Shown: positions 22,386-30,515 of the stretch, piece after piece
How positions within the stretch are numbered: the first letter of the stretch is position 1
Layout of the letters: each line of letters opens with the position of its first letter
Assembly (NCBI GenBank): GCA_964196195.1
Contig: CAXMSE010000049.1
Span: forward strand, 28,168-92,167
Direction: 5' to 3'
Origin: OFTM10 sp964196195
GTDB lineage: Bacteria; Actinomycetota; Acidimicrobiia; Acidimicrobiales; Aldehydirespiratoraceae
Length of the DNA stretch: 64,000 nucleotides
Notes under the pieces: model-generated
What the model was told of the DNA's origin: nothing
Database searches by the model: none
Seen by the model: only the letters and a program-made list of their open reading frames with translations
Made by a program: the position numbers and the translations under genes

Positions 22386-23231
22386 CTACGCGCTACGGAT
22401 CTGTCCCTGGGCTACAGCCGCCATTGCATCGATGGGCGCCTCGACCCCTGTCCAGAGCAAAAACTGACTTGCTGCCTGATGCAGGAGCATCGGGAACCCG
22501 TTCATTACGCTGGCACCCTGTCTTCGCGCGCCGGCAAGCCATGCCGTGTCCCAGGGCTCGTAGATCAGTTCGATCACGAGCTGGGAGCTGTCGAAGGTGG
22601 ATGGATCGCACGGCATCGAGGAGTCGGCCCCCATCCCCAACGGCGTGGCGTTCACGACGATCTCCGCATCCACGGCGTCGGAGCGATCGCCAACGCGACC
22701 TGCTGCCCCGGCCAGTGCGGCTGCGGACCGCGCCCTGTCGACGTTTCGGTTCACCACGATGATTTCGGAGGCGCCAGACCGGGCGCAGGCATCAATCACA
22801 GCTCGGGCCGCCCCACCCGCGCCGAACACCAGCACCGATCGGCCGGCTACGGCCTGGTCTGCCTTGGTGGCCAGCCCCTTGATGAAACCGATTCCATCGG
22901 TGTTGTGGGCGGTGACCAGGCCGTCGTGGTCGAGAACGAGACAATTCGCCGCGCCGAGCACCTCGACCTCAGGCGAACATCGATCGGCTGAGGTGACCAC
23001 ATCGTGCTTGTGAGGCATCGTGACCGAGAGGCCACGAATGCCGAGGGTGCGCATCGCGTCCACGGCCGCGGCCCCCTCCCCTGCCGACACCGGAAACGCC
23101 ACAAAGTGCCAGTCGAGGTCGCAGGCCGCGAAGGCGGCGTTGTGGAGCGCCGGCGAGAGGGAATGGTCGACGGGATCGCCGATCACACCGACAATGGCAG
23201 TGGCGCCGGTGGGCGCCGGCCGCGAGGTCAT
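22386..23231 (-). CDS. aroE: Shikimate dehydrogenase
   Basis: Reduces 3-dehydroshikimate with NADPH. The substrate site DPVDHSLSPALHNAAF and GLSVTMPHK, with the catalytic Lys, precede the Rossmann loop GAGGAARAV. I chose the ATG at 23231, which overlaps the mltG stop by 4 nt (ATGA); an ATG 6 nt upstream is possible. The length of 281 residues is normal. Confidence 0.94.
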   Translation of the reverse strand: MTSRPAPTGATAIVGVIGDPVDHSLSPALHNAAFAACDLDWHFVAFPVSAGEGAAAVDAMRTLGIRGLSVTMPHKHDVVTSADRCSPEVEVLGAANCLVLDHDGLVTAHNTDGIGFIKGLATKADQAVAGRSVLVFGAGGAARAVIDACARSGASEIIVVNRNVDRARSAAALAGAAGRVGDRSDAVDAEIVVNATPLGMGADSSMPCDPSTFDSSQLVIELIYEPWDTAWLAGARRQGASVMNGFPMLLHQAASQFLLWTGVEAPIDAMAAVAQGQIRSA

Positions 23232-24733
23232 CCGCAATAGCCGAGTTCTCGGCAGATGTCCACCGCCGCGTTGTGTTCCTCATTGGTGGTGGAGAACGTG
23301 TGGGCCCCAACGACACCGTTGGCATCGGTGCGAGCCCAGAAGATGTAGTCGCCATCGGCCGGAGCGAGTGCGGCGCGAAGAGCCGCTTCGCCCGGGGCCG
23401 CGATGGGCGTTGGCGGTAGGCCAATCGCGAAATAGGTGTTCCAGGGGGACTCGTTGTCGAGATCGGACTGGAACAGGATCTCGGTGAACGACTTGTTGAC
23501 CGAGTAGTACACGGACGCATCGATCTGGAGCCTGGTATCGCTGAGCAGGCGGTTGTAGATCGCCCGAGCCATGAGCGGACGGTCGACATCGACCCTCGCC
23601 TCCTCTTCGATGAGGGACGCGACAATGATGATCTGGTAGTCGGTGAGTCCGAGTTCGATGACGGCCGGATCGCGGCCGATCTCATCGAGCAGTCCACCGA
23701 ACCGCTCATCGAAGGTGTCGGCCATGCGACGCAGGAACCGGGCTTCGTCGGCGAGATCGGCTTCGGGGATGTCGTAGGTGGCGGGGAAAAGGGTTCCTTC
23801 GAGCCGCAGCAGGTCGGGAGCATCGGGATCGAGGTACTGCGAAACCAGGCTCGGATTTTGCATCGCTTCCAGCAGCTGGGCCCGCTCGAACCGGTCGTTG
23901 ATCGCCACCAAACGGTCGACGATCTCGGGAAGGCGCAGGCCCTCGGGGATGGTAAACGACTCGTAGATGAGCGGGATCGGGCCCTCGTCGAGTATCTCGA
24001 CCGCATCCTCATAGGCCATGTTCTCGAAGAGTTCGTAGTCGCCGGCCTGGAATAATTTCTCTCCGTCGCAGCTCAAGAAGCCCGTGATACTCAGCTCCCC
24101 GTCGCAACGGAGCCAGTAGCGAAAGACCGTCGCGTTGTTGACGATGCCGGAGTTGACGAGCTCGGTGGCGACATTGTTGGTGGACGCGCCATCGGGGATC
24201 GTGAACTCGACACTGGCGCCTTGCTGGCCGCCGGGATCGATCTGGTCGTCGACCCATCCGTAGATGCGGCCCCTCACCGTAGTGATGAGCCAGATCACAA
24301 AGATGATGAACGCCACCAGACGCAGGAAGCCTCCCCAGCTCGTGCGGTAGCGAACCCAGTTGCGGTCTGCGATGTCGTAGCGGGGGTCGACGAGAGGCTC
24401 GGCCTCGGGGTCGTCTTCGAGGACATATTCGATCCCGGCGGCATCGACGCCGGCCACGATCACCGCGCCCGGAGGGGCGAGATGGTCGGGCAAGGCAATC
24501 GGAACGGCATCACCGAAGTCGGGATCGACGATCACAGGGGTGGTGGTGGCAGCTAGCGGGGCGGCGCTGACCGGCCTGGCCACCCGGGTGGCGGGGCGCC
24601 TGCTCTGGGCAGGCGGGTAGAGGGGTGCCTCGGACGCACTCGATGGCGGGCGGGGCTCGGGAGGTATTTCCTCTTCGGCGGTGCCGGTAAGAAAGGCAGC
24701 AAGGTTGCGGCGCTTACGCGGGGCGTCAGCCAC
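23228..24733 (-). CDS. mltG: Endolytic murein transglycosylase (YceG/MltG-like)
   Basis: Cuts nascent peptidoglycan glycan strands and so sets their length. After a 130-residue proline-rich cytoplasmic part comes one membrane helix (about residues 135-155), then the extracellular LysM-like and catalytic YceG domain. The SLIEEEA motif with the catalytic Glu lies at about residues 374-380. I chose the GTG at 24733, which overlaps ruvX by 8 nt (501 residues); the frame is open a little farther upstream but this would overlap more of ruvX. Confidence 0.9.
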   Translation of the reverse strand: MADAPRKRRNLAAFLTGTAEEEIPPEPRPPSSASEAPLYPPAQSRRPATRVARPVSAAPLAATTTPVIVDPDFGDAVPIALPDHLAPPGAVIVAGVDAAGIEYVLEDDPEAEPLVDPRYDIADRNWVRYRTSWGGFLRLVAFIIFVIWLITTVRGRIYGWVDDQIDPGGQQGASVEFTIPDGASTNNVATELVNSGIVNNATVFRYWLRCDGELSITGFLSCDGEKLFQAGDYELFENMAYEDAVEILDEGPIPLIYESFTIPEGLRLPEIVDRLVAINDRFERAQLLEAMQNPSLVSQYLDPDAPDLLRLEGTLFPATYDIPEADLADEARFLRRMADTFDERFGGLLDEIGRDPAVIELGLTDYQIIIVASLIEEEARVDVDRPLMARAIYNRLLSDTRLQIDASVYYSVNKSFTEILFQSDLDNESPWNTYFAIGLPPTPIAAPGEAALRAALAPADGDYIFWARTDANGVVGAHTFSTTNEEHNAAVDICRELGYCG

Positions 24734-25148
24734 AGGGCATCCCCGCATCGAGCCAGGCCTGGAGCATGACGGCGGCGGCAACCTTGTCAACCACCTTGCG
24801 GCGCTCCTGGGCGTTCATATTCTGCTCCATCAGACTTCGCTCCGCGGTAACCGTCGTCAGCCGTTCATCGTAGGGAACGACAGCCACGTCGAGGGTGTCA
24901 CCCAGCACCTTGATTTCGGCCAGGCACTTCTGGGCCATGGGTCCGACGCTCCCGTCGAGGCTGTAGGGCAATCCCACGACAACGATTTCGGCCTCCCACT
25001 CCTCCACCAATTCTGCGATGATTCGATGCTCGCGGGGCCGGTCGCCGAGTCGGGCGACAACCTCGATCGGCGTGGCGAGGGTGCCGCCACTGTTGCTCAC
25101 CGCGACCCCGACACGCTTGGTGCCGAGATCGAGCCCGAGGGCCCGCAT
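24726..25148 (-). CDS. ruvX: RuvX/YqgF Holliday junction resolvase-like protein
   Basis: Putative RNase H-fold nuclease acting in rRNA processing or recombination. The N-terminal LGLDLGTKRVGVAVS and the VVVGLPYSLDGSVG stretch are typical. I chose the ATG at 25148, which lies 1 nt after the alaS stop and gives 140 residues; the upstream extension in the same frame overlaps alaS. The alaS-ruvX-mltG-aroE order is standard in actinomycetes. Confidence 0.92.
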   Translation of the reverse strand: MRALGLDLGTKRVGVAVSNSGGTLATPIEVVARLGDRPREHRIIAELVEEWEAEIVVVGLPYSLDGSVGPMAQKCLAEIKVLGDTLDVAVVPYDERLTTVTAERSLMEQNMNAQERRKVVDKVAAAVMLQAWLDAGMPCG

Positions 25149-25149
25149 C

Positions 25150-27714
25150 TCAGTCGAGCCCGGCCGCAGCCCGGGCCTGGTCGAGAGCCTCGTCGAGCAT
25201 CTCCACTTCTTTGCCGCCGGCCACCGCAAGATCATCACCGCGACGACCGCCGCCTCCGATGGTTTTCTTGGCATCATCGATCAGGACACCGGCATTGTGG
25301 GGGCTCTCCGGCGTGACCGCCGCAGCCAAGGCGACGCCGCTGCCATCGAGGGCGGCACCGAGCACAACAGCGTGAACACCGGCCTGGTCGCGAACCGACA
25401 CGGCGAGATCGCGAAGTCCGTCGCGGTCGACTCCGTCGACTCGGGCCACCACGACACCGTCGATGGCCTGTCCGGCCAGCGCCGGCGCTTGGCCCACCGC
25501 GAGCTGCTGCTTGAGGTGGGCATATTCCCCTCGGAGCGCTTTGTGCTCGGCCTGGAGACGGTGGATGCCGGCCAGTAGCTCATCGGGAGGCACGTTGAGC
25601 TCCTCGGCCACAGCCGCGCTGAGAGCGACAGCCTCACGCAGGAGTTCGACGGTGGCGAACCCGGTGACCGCCTCGACGCGGCGGATGTTGGACCCGATCG
25701 AGCCTTCCGACACGATCCTCAACTGGCCGATGTCGCCCAACGCCTTGACGTGGGTGCCGCCGCAGAGCTCCACGGAGTTCGAGCCCGCCTCCAGCACTCG
25801 CACCACATCGCCGTACTTGTCGCCGAAAAAGGCTATGGCTCCCAGGTGTTCGGCATGATCCATCGTGGTTTCGAAGTGGCGACAGGGCCCGTTGGCCAGC
25901 ACCTCCCGATTGACCAGATCTTCGACTTCGGCCGCTTGTGCGACGCTCAACGCTTCGTAGTGGCTGAAGTCGAAACGCAGGCGGTCGGGGCCCACATAGG
26001 AGCCCTGCTGCTTCACGTGATCACCGAGCACGCGGCGCAGCGCCCAATGCAGGATGTGGGTGGCGGTGTGATTGCGACGGATAGCGGCCCGACGATCGGC
26101 ATCGATCGTGGCGATGGCTTGTTGCCCCACCGTGATCTCACCTTTGATGGCGTCGATCTCGTGGATGTGTATGCCGGGGACGCCGTATCGCGTGTCGCTG
26201 ATCCGGGCTTCGCCGGAATCGGTGCTGATCGTGCCGGTGTCGCCGACCTGGCCGCCGCTCTCGGCGTAGAAGGGTGTGCGGTCGACCACGATGATCAGAT
26301 CGTCGATGTAGAGGACCTTCCCAGCCGACTCCTCGTCGGCGCGCCCGGTGAACTCGGTTTCGCCGAATTGTTCCATTATTTCGATGAGGGCACCGGTGTC
26401 TCCGGCCGCAGCCACTTTGCGAGCCTCTTTGGCTTGGCGCTGCTGCTCGGCCATCGCCACCCCGAATCGTTCGACGTCGACCTCCACTCCCCTCTCACCG
26501 GTGATCTCCTGGGTGACTTCGAGCGGGAATCCGTAGGTGTCGTGGAGCAGGAAGGCGGTGTCACCCGACAGCGGCTCGCCTGGGCCCAGAGCTTCGAGCT
26601 GTTCGTCGAGAATGGCTTGGCCCTTGCGAAGGGTCTCTCGGAACCCCACCTCTTCGCGGTGGATCACATCCCTGACGAAGTCGTGGTTTTTCACCAGATC
26701 GGGGTAGTCGACCCCCATCAGCTCGACGAAGCGGTCGACCATGGCCCCCATCACGGGATCCTCGACACCGAGTATGTAGGCGTGGCGCACGGCCCTGCGG
26801 AGAATCCGCCTCAGCACATAGCCCCGCGCCTCGTTGGACGGGAACACACCGTCGCTCACCAGCATCGACGTGGACCGCGCGTGGTCGGCGAGGATGCGCA
26901 AGGAGACGAGTTGTTCCTCGGGTGCGGAATCGGCATCGACCCCGGTGAGTTGGCCAGCGGTGCGAAGGAGGGCGTTCAGTTCGTCGGTTTCCCAGACCGA
27001 ATCGACGCCCTGAAGCACCGACACCGTACGTTCGAGCCCCATGCCGGTGTCGATCGAAGGTTTGGGCAGGGGTGTCTTCGAGCCATCGTCGAGCTGATCG
27101 AACTGCATGAAGACGAGGTTCCAGATCTCGATGAACCGTTCCTCGCCGCCGTGCTCGGGCCCACCGTCGGCGCCGTATTCGGGGCCCTTGTCCCAGAAGA
27201 TCTCCGAGCAGGGCCCGCACGGGCCTACGTCGCCCATCTTCCAGTAGTTGTCTTCGTCGAGACGCTGGATGCGTTCGGCCGACACGCCCACCTCGTCGTG
27301 CCAGATGGCGGCGGCCTCGTCGTCGCTGAGATGAACCGTGACCCATAGGCGGTCTGGGTCGAGGCCGAGCACGTCGGTGACAAACTCCCACGCCCAGGCG
27401 ATGGCATCGGACTTGAAATAGTCGCCGAAGCTGAAATTGCCCATCATCTCGAAGAAGGTGAGGTGGCGTGAAGTACGGCCGATCTCATCGAGGTCGTTGT
27501 GCTTTCCCCCCGCCCGCACACACTTCTGGACGGTGACCGCCCGCGGACTGGGCGCCTGCTCCTCGCCGGTGAAGTAGTTCTTCAGCGGTACCATGCCCGC
27601 GACGGTGAAAAGGAGCGTGGGGTCGTGCGGAATCAGGCTCGCGGAGGGTAGATGACTGTGGTCGCGCTCGATGAAAAAATCGGTGAACGCCTTGCGGACT
27701 TCGTTGGCCTTCAT
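25150..27714 (-). CDS. alaS: Alanyl-tRNA synthetase
   Basis: Charges tRNA-Ala and hydrolyses Ser- and Gly-tRNA-Ala. The N-terminal class II core covers roughly residues 1-240. The editing site has HTATH (about residues 560-564) and CGGTH (about 661-665) zinc ligands, and a C-terminal coiled-coil and C-Ala region follow. The length of 854 residues is slightly below the E. coli 876. The ATG has a TAGGCT box 9 nt upstream. A short tRNA-like T-arm lies just upstream but is not a tRNA. Confidence 0.98.
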   Translation of the reverse strand: MKANEVRKAFTDFFIERDHSHLPSASLIPHDPTLLFTVAGMVPLKNYFTGEEQAPSPRAVTVQKCVRAGGKHNDLDEIGRTSRHLTFFEMMGNFSFGDYFKSDAIAWAWEFVTDVLGLDPDRLWVTVHLSDDEAAAIWHDEVGVSAERIQRLDEDNYWKMGDVGPCGPCSEIFWDKGPEYGADGGPEHGGEERFIEIWNLVFMQFDQLDDGSKTPLPKPSIDTGMGLERTVSVLQGVDSVWETDELNALLRTAGQLTGVDADSAPEEQLVSLRILADHARSTSMLVSDGVFPSNEARGYVLRRILRRAVRHAYILGVEDPVMGAMVDRFVELMGVDYPDLVKNHDFVRDVIHREEVGFRETLRKGQAILDEQLEALGPGEPLSGDTAFLLHDTYGFPLEVTQEITGERGVEVDVERFGVAMAEQQRQAKEARKVAAAGDTGALIEIMEQFGETEFTGRADEESAGKVLYIDDLIIVVDRTPFYAESGGQVGDTGTISTDSGEARISDTRYGVPGIHIHEIDAIKGEITVGQQAIATIDADRRAAIRRNHTATHILHWALRRVLGDHVKQQGSYVGPDRLRFDFSHYEALSVAQAAEVEDLVNREVLANGPCRHFETTMDHAEHLGAIAFFGDKYGDVVRVLEAGSNSVELCGGTHVKALGDIGQLRIVSEGSIGSNIRRVEAVTGFATVELLREAVALSAAVAEELNVPPDELLAGIHRLQAEHKALRGEYAHLKQQLAVGQAPALAGQAIDGVVVARVDGVDRDGLRDLAVSVRDQAGVHAVVLGAALDGSGVALAAAVTPESPHNAGVLIDDAKKTIGGGGRRGDDLAVAGGKEVEMLDEALDQARAAAGLD

Positions 27715-27723
27715 GAGGGATAG

Positions 27724-27729
27724 AGCCTA
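27724..27729 (-). promoter_or_regulatory. -10 box TAGGCT of alaS
   Basis: TAGGCT ends 9 nt before the alaS ATG, in the 58-nt gap after the DUF6167 gene. This predicts a leader of only 1-3 nt. Confidence 0.4.
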
Positions 27730-27772
27730 CCGGCGCGCCCCGCGACCCAGGGTGGGATTCGAGCCGACGAGA

Positions 27773-28099
27773 TCAGCGGCGAGGGCGGAATTCGCCGCTG
27801 GCCCGTTCGGAAGGATCGATGCCGCGGGCAGGACCGGCATGGAGTTCGTCGGCCGCGAACTCCGCCAGCAGGTCGGCCTTTTCCCGCCTCATCGCCTCGA
27901 CTCCCTCGTGGGCTGCCTCGCGTAGGTCGATCACGGCCTCTTTGGCTCGAGATGTCACCTCGCGGCCCTTCGTCATCGCATCGGCGCGGACTTGTTCGGG
28001 GGTGTAACGCTCCACGGTTCGACGCACACGCTTCTGTACGTAGAGCGAGCTGCCGAGACCGAGCGTGTAGCCGACTCCGGCCCAGAATGTCCGTTTCAT
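27773..28099 (-). CDS. DUF6167-like small protein
   Basis: 108 residues of unknown function. A possible N-terminal hydrophobic stretch (FWAGVGYTLGLGSSLYV) is followed by a long charged helix rich in Arg, Glu and Ala. It overlaps the DUF948 gene by 4 nt. Between rarA and alaS, actinomycetes often carry this DUF948/DUF6167 pair, which is the main basis for the call. The two proteins may act together at the membrane. Confidence 0.75.
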   Translation of the reverse strand: MKRTFWAGVGYTLGLGSSLYVQKRVRRTVERYTPEQVRADAMTKGREVTSRAKEAVIDLREAAHEGVEAMRREKADLLAEFAADELHAGPARGIDPSERASGEFRPRR

Positions 28100-28488
28100 C
28101 GCGATCTTCCCCGAACCTCGATGGAGCGATGGCGCCGCGGCGTTCTCATCCGGCGAGTGGCCCGGCCCGCTCCCGCGACGAGAGACAGGGCCTTGATCAG
28201 GGGCGGGGCCATGGCCTTGTAGGTGAGCCGGGATGCCACGTCGACAGTGGCTGAAATCCGCTCGGCCCGACCGATCACACCATCGACCCGCTCGAGTTCC
28301 TCACCGGCGCGGGTGACGGTGAGATGCAGATCATCAACCATCGGCAGGGTGCTCGAACGCAGATCGTCGACGGTGCCGCGCAACTCGCGAAGGGTGCGCA
28401 CCAGGGCCTGGACCGCCAGCACCAGCACCACCACGACCGCCAGACACACGACGGTTACGACGATCGCGGCGAGGTCGACGGCAGACAT
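28096..28488 (-). CDS. DUF948-like membrane protein
   Basis: 130 residues. One N-terminal membrane helix (about residues 6-28) is followed by a heptad-like amphipathic helix (ELRGTVDDLRSSTLPMVDDL). The C-terminal 30 residues are strongly basic. The helix-plus-coil plan and position next to rarA fit DUF948. Its role is unknown. It overlaps the DUF6167-like gene by 4 nt and follows rarA by 29 nt. Confidence 0.75.
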   Translation of the reverse strand: MSAVDLAAIVVTVVCLAVVVVLVLAVQALVRTLRELRGTVDDLRSSTLPMVDDLHLTVTRAGEELERVDGVIGRAERISATVDVASRLTYKAMAPPLIKALSLVAGAGRATRRMRTPRRHRSIEVRGRSR

Positions 28489-28517
28489 GGGTCAAGTCAA
28501 GCCGAAGTGGGTGCCTG

Positions 28518-29825
28518 TCATGGTGATGGTGGGGACTGCGTGGGCCTGGGCCAACGCTGGCGGAGTCGGCCCTCGAAGCCGTGGTCGGATGGCTCGTAGT
28601 AGGTGTGCCCGGCAACCTCGTCGGGTCGGTACTGCTGGTTTACCCAGCCCTCCGGGGCATCGTGAGGATAGAGGTAGCCATCGCCGTGGCCGAGGCTCGC
28701 AGCCCCCTTGTAGTGCGCGTCGCGAAGATGGGGAGGCACCTCTCCTTTGCCCGCGGTGCGCGCATCGTCGCGGGCGGCGAAGATCGCCGTGGTGATGCGA
28801 TTCGATTTGGGAGCGGTGGAGAGGTGGACCACCGCGTGAGCGAGATTGAGCTGGGCCTCCGGGAGACCCACGAACTCCAGTGCCCGTGCCGCGGCATCGG
28901 CGATGAGCAGGGACTGGGGATCGGCCATCCCGATATCTTCTGACGCCAAGATGACAAGCCGCCGCGCGATGAACCGCGCATCCTCTCCAGCCTCCAGCAT
29001 CCGGGCCAGCCAGTAGAGGCCAGCATCTGGATCAGACCCTCGAATGCTCTTGATGAATGCACTGATCACGTCGAAGTGGCCGTCGCGCCCATAGCGCACC
29101 GCCTTGGCATCGACCGCAGCCTCTGCATCGGCGAGGGTCACCTCGATGGGGCGACCACGACCGGCCGCAAGTGCCACCGCGACTTCCGTGCTGGTGAGGG
29201 CATGACGCCCGTCACCGCCGGCCCTCGCGGCGATGTGAGCGATGGCATCATCACCGGCCGAGGCGCCTTCGATCTCGAGCCCTCGACGCACGAGTTCAGC
29301 CACGTCGACCTCATCGAGTGCGTTGAGGCGAAACAGAGTCGAGCGCGACATCAGGGGCGGGTTCACCTCGAAATGGGGGTTTTCGGTGGTGGCTCCGATC
29401 AACACGATCAAGCCTTCCTCCACCGCCGGAAGGAGGGTGTCCTGCTGGGCCTTGTTGAAGCGGTGGACCTCATCGAGGAACAAGATCGTGCCCGCCCCTC
29501 GCTCGCCGAGCCGCTGGCGGGCCATAGCGATGATCTCTCGCACGTCTTTTACCGACGCGGTAACCGCTGAGAGTTCTTCGAAGGTCTTGTCGGTGGTGGT
29601 GGCAACGAGGCGCGCGAGGCTGGTCTTTCCGGTTCCTGGTGGCCCCCAGAAGATCACCGATGACAGGCGGTCGGTCTCGATGAGGGTTCTCAGTGGCCTT
29701 CCTGGCGCCAAGAGGTGACTCTGGCCGACAACATCATCGAGGACTCGGGGCCTCAATCGGGCCGCCAACGGCGATCGGCTGGATAGCCGCTCTTCGGCGG
29801 CTGCCGCGAAAAGATCCTCTGCCAC
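28518..29825 (-). CDS. rarA: Replication-associated recombination protein A (AAA ATPase)
   Basis: MgsA/RarA acts at stalled replication forks. Walker A GPPGTGKTSLA lies near residues 61-71 and Walker B LFLDEVHRFNKAQQD near 113-127; a C-terminal tetramerisation domain follows. The length of 435 residues is normal. The start is GTG at 29825 with TAACCT 6 nt upstream. It is the first gene of the rarA-to-aroE unit. Confidence 0.95.
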   Translation of the reverse strand: MAEDLFAAAAEERLSSRSPLAARLRPRVLDDVVGQSHLLAPGRPLRTLIETDRLSSVIFWGPPGTGKTSLARLVATTTDKTFEELSAVTASVKDVREIIAMARQRLGERGAGTILFLDEVHRFNKAQQDTLLPAVEEGLIVLIGATTENPHFEVNPPLMSRSTLFRLNALDEVDVAELVRRGLEIEGASAGDDAIAHIAARAGGDGRHALTSTEVAVALAAGRGRPIEVTLADAEAAVDAKAVRYGRDGHFDVISAFIKSIRGSDPDAGLYWLARMLEAGEDARFIARRLVILASEDIGMADPQSLLIADAAARALEFVGLPEAQLNLAHAVVHLSTAPKSNRITTAIFAARDDARTAGKGEVPPHLRDAHYKGAASLGHGDGYLYPHDAPEGWVNQQYRPDEVAGHTYYEPSDHGFEGRLRQRWPRPTQSPPSP

Positions 29826-29831
29826 GGCGGG

Positions 29832-29837
29832 AGGTTA
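29832..29837 (-). promoter_or_regulatory. -10 box TAACCT of rarA, leaderless
   Basis: TAACCT ends 6 nt before the rarA GTG, within the 62-nt divergent gap shared with the plus-strand gene at 29888. Confidence 0.5.
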
Positions 29838-29887
29838 CTCAGGACGGGCGAAGAAATGCCGATGAAGACCCTGTGGAAACTCTCTTC

Positions 29888-30508
29888 ATGCTGCTGTTTT
29901 GGATGTGGCTCGGCCTGTCCGTGTTGATCTACGCCCGCCGCGTGATCACAACCGGCTCGATGCGCGCCAATCAAAAAGAGGGCGAATCCAAGTCGTCGAC
30001 TCGCCGCTCGCGCGCCGAGCGACCGACCCGACCCACCATCGATGAAGAGCTGGCGGCAATGGCTCCTCCCCCTTCGACCACGGCGCCCGGGAGCGAGCAT
30101 CGTGCACCAATCCAGCCCCCTTCCGGAAGCCAGTCTCACGAAGCCGGCGTGACCACTCGCACCGACGACGCGCCGCTCGCCCGGTCACTCGCCGAGGCAC
30201 TGGCCGGCATCATGATGCCGTGCGAACTCGCTCCGCTGGTGACCACCGAACACATTGATTCCCGCAACATGCTTTTCGCGACCACCGGGCACTCCGCCGA
30301 GTCCGTCGGCACCTCGGTGGCCGATGAACTCGAACGACTCAACTACACCTTCGCCACCCTGAGCCGCCACACCATCCAGGCGCGCCGCGGCGGAACTGTC
30401 GTGGAGATCACGGTGCATCCGGACAAGGCCACCGCGGCTGCGGCACTCGCCGGGAGGGCATCAGGGGCACCCGACGACGCCGTGCTCGTGGAGTTTCAGC
30501 TCCGCTGA
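29888..30508 (+). CDS. Single-pass membrane protein of unknown function
   Basis: 206 residues. A short N-terminal membrane helix (MLLFWMWLGLSVLIYA) is followed by a basic, Ser/Pro-rich linker to about residue 85. A folded domain of about 110 residues follows. I recognise no family. It is the only plus-strand gene between the methyltransferases at 1.6 kb and 40 kb. Its start is uncertain: the ATG at 29888 is supported by the helix right after it, but a GTG 15 nt upstream is possible. It converges with aspS across 7 nt. Confidence 0.65.
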   Translation: MLLFWMWLGLSVLIYARRVITTGSMRANQKEGESKSSTRRSRAERPTRPTIDEELAAMAPPPSTTAPGSEHRAPIQPPSGSQSHEAGVTTRTDDAPLARSLAEALAGIMMPCELAPLVTTEHIDSRNMLFATTGHSAESVGTSVADELERLNYTFATLSRHTIQARRGGTVVEITVHPDKATAAAALAGRASGAPDDAVLVEFQLR

Positions 30509-30515
30509 TACCGAC

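Noticed and set aside
25750..27348. 532-codon open frame antisense to alaS on the plus strand
   Set aside because: alaS is unmistakable on the other strand. High GC leaves the opposite frame open by chance; there is no ribosome site or known product. The same applies to plus-strand frames at 6285-7829, 12582-13898, 18141-19649 and 14237-15289.
27745..27770. tRNA T-arm-like sequence on the minus strand before alaS
   Set aside because: GGCTCGAATCC resembles a T-loop and the other strand translates to the typical RVGFEPT string, but one T-stem pair is broken, T54 is C, and the other arms are missing because the region upstream is coding.
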